A stretch of 64,000 bases of DNA from Bolinopsis microptera. Taxonomy: Eukaryota > Ctenophora > Tentaculata > Lobata > Bolinopsidae. The stretch lies in the NCBI RefSeq assembly GCF_026151205.1, contig NC_087079.1, positions 3,739,230 to 3,803,229 of the forward strand. Direction: 5' to 3'. Numbering within the stretch: the first letter of the stretch is position 1; every line of letters starts with the position of its first letter. The notes under the pieces are model-generated. The model did not search any database. It worked only from the letters and a program-made list of their open reading frames with translations, and was not told the DNA's origin. Of this stretch, positions 11,580 through 20,899 are shown piece after piece. Made by a program: the position numbers and the translations under genes.

Positions 11580-12186
11580 TTTCAGAACATTTGATATTTC
11601 AAGGGCGACCTTTAACTGCAAGGAGTATGAGCCGTAAAGAGATTGTGAATGAAACTGTCAAAGGAATGTCGGACTTGAAATCTCCTCATGCTATTATCAC
11701 ACAAGTGGAAGGTAATTAATTTACTTATTTTACATAATAAAGTAAGAGTCTGTCAGCTTATCGGTCTATTTATTTATCTAATTATTCTCATTGTCTTGCA
11801 TACGACAATTTCTTTTGTTCTCACTTTCTTCTAACAGGCGAATTTGCTAGCAACATGCGATTGTATCACAACTCAAATTGACTGGCTTGCTTTATCTCTT
11901 TATGCACTGATCCTTCACATGCACATCTTTCAACCAGTATACCGAATAACTGAATAATTTTAAAACAAACCTATTATATGAGTAAAGAATTGTATTATTA
12001 CAAGTTTACAAGTAGGAGGGAGTTTTGACAGAACCATTTACAGGGCACGATATGGGTAATAGAGAGTTCAGAATAGAAGTAGATGGTACTAATATGAAGG
12101 AAAAGAAACTGTACTCCCAACTCTTCAGAATACACCAGCATACTGAGCCTGAGGAGGAGAAGAAAAAAGCGAGACATTTTGATTGA
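11580..12186 (+). CDS. Possible 3' exons of an unrecognised gene
   Basis: One candidate exon starts after an ATTTTCAG at about 11582, encodes QGRPLTARSMSRKEIVNETV, and ends at GAAG|GTAATT (about 11711). A second, after CTAACAG at 11838, encodes GEFASNMRLYHNSN and then reads a stop unless it is spliced. A third after a TTGACAG at about 12027 encodes FTGHDMGNREFRIEVDGTN and ends KKKARHFD-stop at 12186. The last one is charged and helical, and looks like a true C-terminus. I do not recognise the protein and cannot show that the three exons belong together or to the 8822 gene; the phase after exon 10244 does not match the first of them. Confidence 0.35.
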
Positions 12187-12524
12187 CTCCTTACCCTAGC
12201 TACATGAAGGCATTTTAAAACATTTGTCTCTGCAGTATTAGCTTGATCAGTTCCTTTTTATTGTTGAACTGAGCCTTTTTATATATTGATAACAGGAATT
12301 GTGATTTTGATTTAAGTTATTGAATTTTTTACTACAGCTTTAACGTAATTTATCAAGTCCTTTGGTTTGTGATTGTTCAACTTATAACTGCAGTCAACCC
12401 GAATGCTTGACAATAACTTGGAATTTCTACCAGAATGGCTCCACTTTCTCAAGTAAACATCTGACACTATGATGATTCATTAATTGCCCCAACATGTTTG
12501 AGTCATAAACCCAGTTTCCTTAGG

Positions 12525-14343
12525 ATGTTCAGCTGCAAGACCTCGCCCCCAGAAGACACTATTCTGAGGTCCTCTCTCAGATCTCCTATATCTCTCCCTA
12601 TTGGGGATCATAACAGTGGGTGTAAAGTTATCGACCTTAATTTTCATGGTGCTACCGTACATGTAAGTGTCTGTTTCCCCCATAAGTTTATGGTTTTTCA
12701 TAGTTTAGCTGGGATAAATGACCAACATAAGTTTTAAACCACCAATGAATCCACTTATTGTTGGCCGATTTAAAAAACTTGAACAGTTAGTTTACTTCGT
12801 CAGCGTTTTGTCGGCGGCACTATTATAGTATTATAGTGCCGCCGACAAATAGTTATGGAACTGGTTTTCGGTATAATACCGAAAACCAGTCCCATAACTA
12901 TTACCTTTTTCTTGAGCAAGCGGGAAAGCTTGCAGAAAGCCATTTTACACTTAACTGGTATGTCTCGTTGATATTATGATAACGGAACGCAAATATAATC
13001 CAGCATACTTAAAATGTTTGATTTTATTATTTTAAGCTTGATCATCATGATCCTTTCAGATTGGAGAAATATCGTTCTTTAACAACTACACAGCATACAT
13101 CTCTATAAAGTTCAGGAAACGCTCTCTATCTGGCTTTCCGGGTTAGTTATTTTATACTTTTAAATGGAACTTATAATTATATAATACATAATATTATGAA
13201 CATTTATGAAAATAATTATAGCATTTCGCTTTTATATTTAACATAACACTGTAGGGATCACTGTATAGCTTGATTAAAACCTTTAATGAAATCAAAACAG
13301 CTTTATAACAACAATCACTATCTTCAACTTACAGTTTCTTTCTCTATCCACTCTCACTTTCTGTCTTGCTAACCTTGAAAACTCAGCACCCCCAGACCAG
13401 CCCAGATCTGGGTCAGTGTGGCACACTCTAGTTCCTAAAACTAGGCTCATGCCTGACCCTCATTGTGAAAATGGTGGTCAAGACTTCAGGATATTCGGTC
13501 CCAACCAGGTGAGTGTACTTTTAATCTAGATCTTTAGGTGGTAATAAATCACTTAAATTATGATGTTGATACAGGTAAATTACCGAACTTGCTAGTAATA
13601 TTAATATGTAATATCCATAGAGAACTGTTGTACCACATGATATTATATAACACTAGATAAAGTATGATGTAAAAAATGTTACTAGTATGTACTATATTGC
13701 CCCACTGTATTGTAACAGATGTAACACTGTATTGTCACAGATGTAACACTGTATTGTAACAGATGTAGCACTGTTTTGTCACAGATTTAACACTGCCTTG
13801 TAACAGATGTAACACTGCCTTACTTGTAACATAATATGTAACACTGCATTGTCACAGATGTTAGCAGATGCAGAAGACGTGACGGGACTCAGGTTCATCT
13901 GCAAGCAGCCCTCCCCCCATTGGAAATCATTTGGTATTGACGAGATAAAATGTTACAGTAGGGCTGACTTGGTAAGTTCTATTTTTGACTATTCTTTTGC
14001 ATTCCTGAATTATTTCTCTACAGAATAAACATTCCACGTAAAAATTCAGTGTTGATTTTCTCCATGACAATATTGTTTACTTTACAAAATATTTACCCTT
14101 TTACCCGTCAAGGTGCAAACACCTCGCAGCACAAAACAGGAAGATCCCCTGGCAGAGATCTCCAAGAGTGCAGCCTCAAACATCAGCCTCCCCAACGCTA
14201 GCAACATTTCCCTCTACCTCCAGAACCTACACTCACTGTCGGGTATCACAGCTGCCGCACTGCAACCCACACTCACCGCACAGGCGCTTGGACGATTTGA
14301 TGAAGACAATTGTTATGAGATAAACACCCTTGCTTACAACTGA
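12525..14343 (+). CDS. NICN1: Nicolin-1 homologue, five exons, complete
   Basis: Five exons join in phase: 12525-12662, 13060-13141, 13387-13508, 13858-13971 and 14113-14343. They encode 228 residues, against 213 in human. Matches to nicolin-1 run along the whole chain: an NNYTAYISI segment (human NYYTAFLSI), LMPDPHCENG (CLMPDPHSEEG), LRFICKQPSPHW (LRLILRQPSPLW) and the C-terminal GRFDEDNCYEINTLAYN (GRFDVDGCYDLNLLSYT). Nicolin-1 is a small protein associated with the tubulin polyglutamylase complex and acts on microtubules. All donors are GTAAGT, GTTAGT or GTGAGT. I chose the ATG at 12525 because it gives a length close to the family; a TTCCTTAG just before it could instead be an acceptor for an upstream exon. 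A 22 bp tandem repeat fills much of intron 3. Confidence 0.88.
12807..12901. repeat. Two adjacent perfect hairpins in nicolin-1 intron 1
   Basis: The first stem (12807-12849) pairs TTTGTCGGCGGCACTA with its exact complement. The second (12849-12901) pairs ATAGTTATGG plus ACTGGTTTTCGGTAT with its complement, with one bulge. They share their boundary base. Confidence 0.9.
13700..13860. repeat. 22 bp tandem repeat next to an acceptor
   Basis: The unit CACTGTATTGTAACAGATGTAA occurs about six times. Several copies contain a GTCACAG or GTAACAG that resembles the real exon 4 acceptor (GTCACAG at 13851-13857). The true acceptor looks like the last copy. Confidence 0.85.
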
Positions 14344-15009
14344 TTTGTTTATCATGTCACATTTGTATTTGTCAAATCTGTTGCAGTTAATAATTTTAAC
14401 TAATGGTAATTTTGCAGCTGTGTATTTGAATTGATGGACTCAATTTCAGCTTTATCTCTTCTTATTCTATCTGTTTAAGAAGATAATATCGTCGTGTTTT
14501 TTTTTTCTAAAGCTTGTCTTCACTAACTTGCATATCATTTCGAATAAGAAATGTAGAAATTATTTGATTTACCTTACTTTTTAAGTTTAAACGGCAACAA
14601 AAATCTTTATAATATAATAATAACATGTAAGTTCAGACCTTAGCAATACATGCGTTGATTATTGACGCATGCATAATTTAAATTATTAAAATTGCACTGT
14701 CATGATTTATTTGATAAATTATATTTTATATTCAGATATAAACAGATGTAAAGTTAAGAACAGATGTACATACATATATTATAATCTAGTAGTAATGTAA
14801 TATATTAACAATTAATTTAACAATTTGTAAACCTCAGCAATTAATCGTTCCGTATTTAAAATTCGAACTGTCACTAATTGGTGTCTTGGTAATAATTAAT
14901 TTATTGATTAAAATTTAAAATAATTAAACGTTTAATATATTATAAGACTTACCTCACAACTTATTGATTGATCTTAATCGAATTCATTATGTTAACAGTT
15001 GGATTGGAT

Positions 15010-15921
15010 ATGTCAAAGAAGAGGAAAATATCCCCAGTTGCAGTGGTAGCGGACACTATCATGAATTACAAACCTGACAATTCAACTGTAATAAAAACTG
15101 AGATTAAAACTGAGCAGGAGGAGTTAGAAGGTAAATCTCATGGTTTTCTTTGTCCGAAATGTGAAGCCCATTTTCTGTACGAGGAGTACTTTTGTAATCA
15201 TGTCAGAGAACATCATGAAGATATAAGCAGTGTAAGTAATTTGGATTCTGAGGTGCTGGAAATTTCCACAAAATTGGCAGGAAAGTTGATAAATCCAATA
15301 TCAGGAGAGAAATCTCTCAAGTGCAATGATTGCTCCTTATCTTTCTCTTACAAATCTAGTCTCAGAAGACACCAGCGTATCCATACTGGAGAGAAACCTT
15401 TCAACTGTAATGAATGCTCCTTATCTTTCTCTCGGAAATCTCACCTCACAACACATCAGCGTATTCACACTGGAGAGAAACCGTTCAAGTGTAATGAATG
15501 CTCCTTATCTTTCTCTCGAAAATCTAATCTCACAACACATCAGCGTATCCACACTGGAGAGAAACCTTTCAAGTGTAATGAATGCTCCTCATCTTTCTCT
15601 CACAAATCTACTCTCAGAAGACACCAACGTATTCACACTGGAGAGAAACCTTTCAAGTGTAATGAATGCTCCTTATCTTTCTCTCGAAAATCTAATCTCA
15701 CAACACATCAGCGTATCCACACTGGAGAGAAACCTTTCAAGTGTAATGAATGCTCCTCATCTTTCTCTGATAAATCTGCTCTCACAAAACATCAGCGTAT
15801 CCACACTGGAGAGAAACCTTTCAAGTGTAGTGAATGCTCCTTATCTTTCTCTCAGAAATCTAATCTTAGACGACACCAGCTAATTCACACTGGAGAGAAA
15901 CCTGTCAAGTCAAAAGAGTGA
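15010..15921 (+). CDS. C2H2 zinc-finger protein with seven classical fingers (paralogue A)
   Basis: The reading frame is open well upstream. I take the ATG at 15010 because it aligns with the start of paralogue B and follows a shared GTTAACAGTTGGATTGG leader. The product is about 303 residues. It begins with a basic MSKKRK, a likely nuclear signal. Two psi-K-x-E sumoylation motifs follow in VIKTEIKTE. One unusual N-terminal finger (FLCPKCEAHF..HVREHH) stands apart from the rest. Seven classical fingers then run from about 15318, joined by HTGEKPF linkers. Helix contact residues (-1,2,3,6) are YSSR, RSHT, RSNT, HSTR, RSNT, DSAK and QSNR, on an otherwise almost identical scaffold. There is no KRAB, BTB or SCAN domain. 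The role is presumably sequence-specific DNA binding in the nucleus. Confidence 0.85.
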   Translation: MSKKRKISPVAVVADTIMNYKPDNSTVIKTEIKTEQEELEGKSHGFLCPKCEAHFLYEEYFCNHVREHHEDISSVSNLDSEVLEISTKLAGKLINPISGEKSLKCNDCSLSFSYKSSLRRHQRIHTGEKPFNCNECSLSFSRKSHLTTHQRIHTGEKPFKCNECSLSFSRKSNLTTHQRIHTGEKPFKCNECSSSFSHKSTLRRHQRIHTGEKPFKCNECSLSFSRKSNLTTHQRIHTGEKPFKCNECSSSFSDKSALTKHQRIHTGEKPFKCSECSLSFSQKSNLRRHQLIHTGEKPVKSKE

Positions 15922-16277
15922 TCATAATAATATGCTTGTTCTGACAGAAGTAACCGTGTCAAACACAAACGTATTCACACGTCATATAATTGAATACAAC
16001 TTTATCGACGAAAGCAGTATTTCCAAATGTATATTGGGGATGTTCCCTTGATTAAACTTTTCAGTTTTCAACTGTTCAAGATGACTCACAACTAACAGAC
16101 TCTTTGTGGTCTCAGTGTAGATGTTGAATAATGAGCATGTTCTTTTGACAATATCAGGGAATTACTTTCAATACACAGTAATTGATTATTGACGACATAT
16201 AATATGTATTATGAAAATTGCATTGTCATGTTTTATTTGATATTTAACTTATCTAAAGTTAATTACGATTTTACACG

Positions 16278-16402
16278 TACCTTACTCGGGAATATTATGA
16301 CTGGGATAAAGTGGTGGGTTTTGGAAAATTCCGCCATATTTTTCCCGGTCATTAATCTTCCCAGTCATAAATTAACCCGCTATAATGTTCCCGAGTAAGG
16401 TA
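16278..16402. mobile_element. MITE, 125 bp, complete copy
   Basis: The ends are TACCTTACTCGGGAA and its reverse complement TTCCCGAGTAAGGTA. Inside are AAGTGGTGGGTTTTGG, CCGCCATATTTTTCCCGGTC and AATTAACCCGC. The terminal TA on each side may be a target duplication. Further copies lie at 16421, 28134 and 28810. Confidence 0.85.
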
Positions 16403-16420
16403 AACTAATAGTAATACATT

Positions 16421-16519
16421 TTGATGCTTGGTGGGTTTTGGAACATTCCGCCATATTTTTCACGGTCATTAATTTTCCCAGTCATAAATTAACCCGCTTT
16501 AATATTCCCGAGTAAGGTA
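16421..16519. mobile_element. MITE of the same family, left end missing
   Basis: It starts inside the element at GGTGGGTTTTGG and runs through CGCCATATTTTTCACGG to the right terminus TTCCCGAGTAAGGTA, only 18 bases after the complete copy. The arrangement suggests a partial tandem duplication of the MITE. Confidence 0.8.
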
Positions 16520-16732
16520 TCTGATTTAACAAATATCAAACATTTGTATCTCTGAGTTTTTATTCATTTATTTTAGATTTATTCTGTTTTTAAAACTCAA
16601 ACTGTCAAATTTTAGTTGGTGATAATTAAGTTGATCGATTATTTAAATGATTAAACGTATTATATAATTAGAATTACCCCACAACTTATTGATTGGTTTT
16701 AATACTTCATATTATTAACAGTAGGATTGGCT

Positions 16733-17902
16733 ATGTCACAAAAGAGGAAATTATCTCCAGATGCAGTGGTGGTGGCTGCTGATACAATCATGAATTACAA
16801 ACCTAACAATTCAACTGTAATAAAAAAGGAAATTAAAACTGAGCAGGAGGAGTTAGAAGGTAAATCCCATGGTTTTCTTTGTCCGAAATGTAAAGCTCAT
16901 TTTCTGTACGAGGAGAACTTTTGTCATCATGTCAGAGAACATCATGAAGATATTAGCAGTGTATGTAATTTGGATTCTGAGGTGCTGGAAAATTCCACAA
17001 AATTGTCAGGAACGTTGATGAATCCAATATCAGAAGAGAAATCTCTCAAGTGCAATGATTGCTCCTTATCTTTCTCTTACAAATCTAGTCTGATCAATCA
17101 TCAGCGTATTCACACTGGAGAGAAACCTTTCAAGTGTAATGAATGCTCCTTATCTTTCTCTAATAAATCTAATCTCAGAAAACACCAGCGTATCCACACT
17201 GGAGAGAAACCTTTCAAGTGTAATGAATGTTCCTCATCTTTCTCTCAGAAATCTAATCTCAGACGACACAAGCGTATCCACACTGGAGAGGAACCGTTCA
17301 CGTGTAATGAATGCTCCTCATCTTTCTCTCAGAAATCTTATCTCAGACAACACCAGCTTATCCACACTGGAGAGAAACCTTATAAGTGTAGTGAATGCTT
17401 CTCATCTTTCTCTGATAAATCTAATCTCAGAACACATCAGCTTATTCACACAGGAGAGAAACCTTTCAAGTGTAATGAATGCTCCTTATCTTTCTGTGAT
17501 AAATCTGCTCTCAGACGACACCAGCTTATTCACACTGGAGAGGAACCGTTCAAGTGTAATGAATGTTCCTTATCTTTCTCTCAGAAATCCAATCTCAGAA
17601 AACACCAGCGTATCCACACTGGAGAGAAACCTTTTAAGTGTAATGAATGCTCCTCATCTTTCTCTCAGAAATCTAATCTCAGACAACACCAGCGTATCCA
17701 CACTGGAGAGAAACCTTATAAGTGTAGCGAATGCTCCTCTTCTTTCTCTCAAAAAGCTCATCTCAGAACACATCAGCTTATTCACACAGGAGAGAAACCT
17801 TTCAAGTGTAGTGAATGCTCCTTATCTTTCTCTCAGAAATGTAATCTTAGACGACACCAGCTAATTCACACTGGAGAGAAACCTGTCATGTCAAAAGAGT
17901 GA
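16733..17902 (+). CDS. C2H2 zinc-finger protein with ten classical fingers (paralogue B)
   Basis: The ATG at 16733 starts MSQKRKLSP, matching paralogue A. The product is about 389 residues. It has the basic start, a VIKKEIKTE motif (one psi-K-x-E site kept, one changed by T to K), the odd N-terminal finger FLCPKCKAHF..HVREHH, and ten classical fingers with HTGEKPF or HTGEEPF linkers. Contact residues (-1,2,3,6) are YSSN, NSNK, QSNR, QSYQ, DSNT, DSAR, QSNK, QSNQ, QAHT and QCNR. The N-terminal part is nearly identical to A, while finger number and contact residues differ. The most likely function is sequence-specific DNA binding. An overlapping long frame in another phase is a shadow of the repeats. 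Confidence 0.87.
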   Translation: MSQKRKLSPDAVVVAADTIMNYKPNNSTVIKKEIKTEQEELEGKSHGFLCPKCKAHFLYEENFCHHVREHHEDISSVCNLDSEVLENSTKLSGTLMNPISEEKSLKCNDCSLSFSYKSSLINHQRIHTGEKPFKCNECSLSFSNKSNLRKHQRIHTGEKPFKCNECSSSFSQKSNLRRHKRIHTGEEPFTCNECSSSFSQKSYLRQHQLIHTGEKPYKCSECFSSFSDKSNLRTHQLIHTGEKPFKCNECSLSFCDKSALRRHQLIHTGEEPFKCNECSLSFSQKSNLRKHQRIHTGEKPFKCNECSSSFSQKSNLRQHQRIHTGEKPYKCSECSSSFSQKAHLRTHQLIHTGEKPFKCSECSLSFSQKCNLRRHQLIHTGEKPVMSKE

Positions 17903-18501
17903 TCAAATTGTGTATTATTGAGTTTTTATTCATTTAAAACTAAAACTGTCACATTTTTGTTGGGAATATTAATTACCGTAATCATTTTGAACAATTACAC
18001 GTGTATAATAAAAACAACTTGTTTTTATTTTATGTCAGTTCTTGTTTACATCTTTGTCAGAAGATTGCTTAAATGTCTCCATCATGTCGCCTACACTGTA
18101 TCATCAGAAATCCAGAGAACCTACTATCACCTTTCCAGTTTCCATATCAAAGTTCCTCTTTATTCAGATTACTTCCTTTTCATAATCAGGCTCAATATAT
18201 GCATAATATGACCATATCACAACTTTGATTAACATCGCGAGTCAACTAGATTTTTCAGCTATAATTGTTATCAACGAAATTTTATTTATCTATTTTTTCA
18301 AGCTGTTGACGGAGAATCTCATCAAGTTTTAAAAATATAGTACATGTATAGAAAATATCATATCAACGGTACTACAAACATTCTAATTCTAACTTTTACC
18401 CTAAAAACAGGTTTTAGGGTATATCTTTATAATTCATTTAAACAGTCTCGGTTTCATTTTGTAGTTCCCAACTGAACATCATCTTCTAAAATAGCTAAAA
18501 T

Positions 18502-20890
18502 ATGTCTGGATCACGTGACAACTACATAACTCCTGCTGAATCAGACTGCTTAGCTCAGATCGAATGTGAACGTACAACTGCTAAACAGGTTAGTCCCTCA
18601 ATTTTTAAATCAAATTGTGTATTTAATTTTAGATTTAATTGTGGGAATCGTTTTGTTGAACTAACTGCTGCTTGTCAACGATGAGTATGATTATTCATAT
18701 CTAAATTTTGGGCAAGAACGAATCAATAAGATCCTAATTATAAGACGATTTTTTTCCTTCAAATTAGATAGTTTGTTGTATATAGGGCATGAACCGAGAG
18801 TGCCCATTGTCATGACAATAAACGACGAAATATGACAAACTATGACAATATACGACAAGATTTGACAATATATGCCAATATACGACAAAACGTCATGACA
18901 GTATGACAATAGGCACTCTCGGTTCCTGTCCTATATACTGAGATTAAACTATCAATTTACAGGCTGTCGTCAAACATGTTGCAAGGCGTCATCTTCAGTG
19001 ACATAAGCCTCAAATTATTTGAACTGTTTATTATATAGTAGTGTTGAAAGTATTAAAACTCTCGATTATGATTATCATCTAATTATAATTAATTAACGAA
19101 TTGTAATTATCATCTCAGGAGATAGAAAACATCCAGCACATCCTGTGGCTAAACTTCCAGGACACAGCTCACTACACAGCAGCGCTGTGCAAAGACAGGG
19201 GCGCTACCAACAGCAGCTTACTGCAGTTTCAGTTCCAGCAGTCAGCCATAGCTGTCACCAGGCTTTACAAAGGTATTGCGTCACAGAAGGGAGGGGGGTT
19301 CCATAGCTGTCACCAGGCTTTACAAAGGTATTGCGTCACAGAAGGGAGGGGGGTTCCATAGCTGTCACCAGGCTTTACAAAGGTTAGCTATTGCTGTCAC
19401 CAGGCTTTACAAAGGTTAGCTATTGCAGTCACCAGGCTTTACAAAGGTTAGCTATAGCTGTCACCAGGCTTTACAAAGGTTAGCTATTGCGTCACGGAAG
19501 GGAGGGGGGGTTCCATAGCTGTCACCAGGCTTTACAAAGGTTAGCTATTGCTGTCACCAGGCTTTACAAAGGTTAGCTATTGCTGTCACCAGGCTTTACA
19601 AAGGTCAGCCATAGCTGTCACCAGGCTTTACAAAGGTTAGCTATTGCTGTCACCAGGCTTTACAAAGGTTAGCTATTGCTGTCACCAGGCTTTACAAAGG
19701 TTAGCTATTGCTGTCACCAGGCTTTACAAAGGTTAGCTATTTCTGTCACCAGGCTTTACAAAGGTTAGCTATTGCAGTTTCAGTTCCAGCAGTCAGCCAT
19801 AGCTGTCACCAGGCTTTACAAAGGTTAGCTATTGCTGTCACCAGGCTTTACAAAGGTTAGCTATTGCGTCACGGAAGGGAGGGGGGGTTCCATAGCTGTC
19901 ACCAGGCTTTACAAAGGTTAGCTATTGCGTCACATAAGGGAGAGGGGTGTTCTAATGGTGAACAATTGTGAAATTTTGTCATTTCAAAACTCGTTTCTCC
20001 ATAAAAATCATTCACAATTTTTCACGCCACCATTTTTTCTAGCGTTTATGATTGACATTATAAATTCACTGCCTCTGACATAACTTTGAATCTATAAATA
20101 ATTGAAAGATTAAAGCAGGCTGCCGGACATTTCAAAATTTTCTTTTCTTAATCATTTATTTGATTGCTTTTAGGACTAAATTCAATATTTTAAAAATTAT
20201 CAGATAGTGTAGACGCGGTTGAGAGAGCATTTGAACTAGGTCAACAGTACGGAAAAGTCGCCTACAGAAGAGACTTATCAACATGGTCTAAGAGGAAGAA
20301 AAGAAAGATTAACAGACTTGATTTTTTGAGTAAGTAATTTGTTTTAAAGCTCCTTAATCGAGCTAGTTGCAGTTCAGTTCAGCATTTCTTTTATCAGTTT
20401 TTTTCTTTCCACACTTTTTCAAATACAATATTGTGAAGATCAAAAATCTCGTATCTGATACCCCCCCCCCCCCCCCCCCCCCTAAAAATAAACTCTTTGT
20501 ACAGAACAACTAGCACGTAAGAACTGTCCCACCACGCCCCTTACATCTGATAACGAGAGTGACGATCTAAGCTGCGTGCTATCCAGTCTCGGGGTCGCCT
20601 CACCCCGCTCCGGTCCATCTTCTAGCCTGGCATCCCCACGAAATACCTACGGGGAGCCAAGCGGGCTGCAGTCTCGGCAGGAGGGACAGAATGGTAGGCC
20701 AAACAGAGAACTTCAGATGAACAGACAGAGCAGAGAAGGTCAGAACAGCAGACAGCAGTCGCCCTCTCCTCCCTCCACACCACCCCACTCTTCAGCCCCC
20801 TCATATTACGTCAGTAGGAAACGGAAAGCTGAGAACTTGTTGGACGAGTTTTTAGAAACAGTTCATAGTTCTAAAAGAAACAGACAATGA
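18502..20890 (+). CDS. HAPSTR1: HAPSTR1 (C16orf72) homologue, four exons, complete
   Basis: Exons 18502-18588, 19119-19272, 20204-20329 and 20505-20890 join in phase to give 250 residues. Diagnostic blocks are QFQFQQSAIAVTRLYK (human FQNAATAVTNLYK), DSVDAVERAFELGQQYG (VDTHQRSFDIGIQIG) and LSTWSKRKKRKINRLDFL (VLAWVKKRRRTIRREDLI). The tail is serine/proline/glutamine-rich and ends in a basic RKRKAE..SSKRNRQ. HAPSTR1 is a stress-response protein that binds the ubiquitin ligase HUWE1; that role is known from vertebrates and only inferred here. Intron 2 contains 17 copies of the end of exon 2 with its donor. A 22-base poly-C tract lies 22 bases before the last acceptor (TTTGTACAG). Confidence 0.82.
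18779..18937. mobile_element. MITE in HAPSTR1 intron 1
   Basis: The terminal inverted repeats are TATAGGGCATGAACCGAGAG-TGCC and its complement GGCACTCTCGGTTCCTGTCCTATA. The interior is a run of degenerate ATATGACAA / ATACGACAA units. It is about 159 bp long and has no coding capacity. Confidence 0.85.
19225..19930 (+). repeat. Tandem array of 17 copies of exon-2 end plus splice donor
   Basis: The sequence GTCACCAGGCTTTACAAAG followed by GT occurs 17 times. The first is the genuine end of HAPSTR1 exon 2 (donor AAAG|GTATTG); the other 16 lie in the intron. The basic unit is 32 bp with donor AAAG|GTTAGC. Longer units add GTCACGGAAGGGAGGGGGGTTCC. One unit (ending near 19830) carries 45 bases of exon 2 (from GCAGTTTCAGTTCC). 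Copies are almost identical, so the expansion is recent. Confidence 0.95.
20461..20482. repeat. Poly-C tract, 22 bases
   Basis: Uninterrupted run of C ahead of the HAPSTR1 exon 4 acceptor. Its length may be uncertain for technical reasons. Confidence 0.95.
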
Positions 20891-20899
20891 AATTACTGT

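Noticed and set aside
15326-15883. 185-codon frame overlapping zinc-finger gene A in another phase (and 17139-17864 for B)
   Set aside because: It is the out-of-phase translation of an 84-base finger repeat, which stays open only because the repeat length is a multiple of three.
17918-18211. 97-codon hydrophobic frame after zinc-finger gene B
   Set aside because: Its start overlaps duplicated upstream non-coding sequence, its composition is that of AT-rich DNA, and it has no signal of a real membrane protein family.
19225-19930. CRISPR-like regular repeat
   Set aside because: Units are contiguous with no variable spacers, lie in an animal intron, and derive from the adjacent exon.
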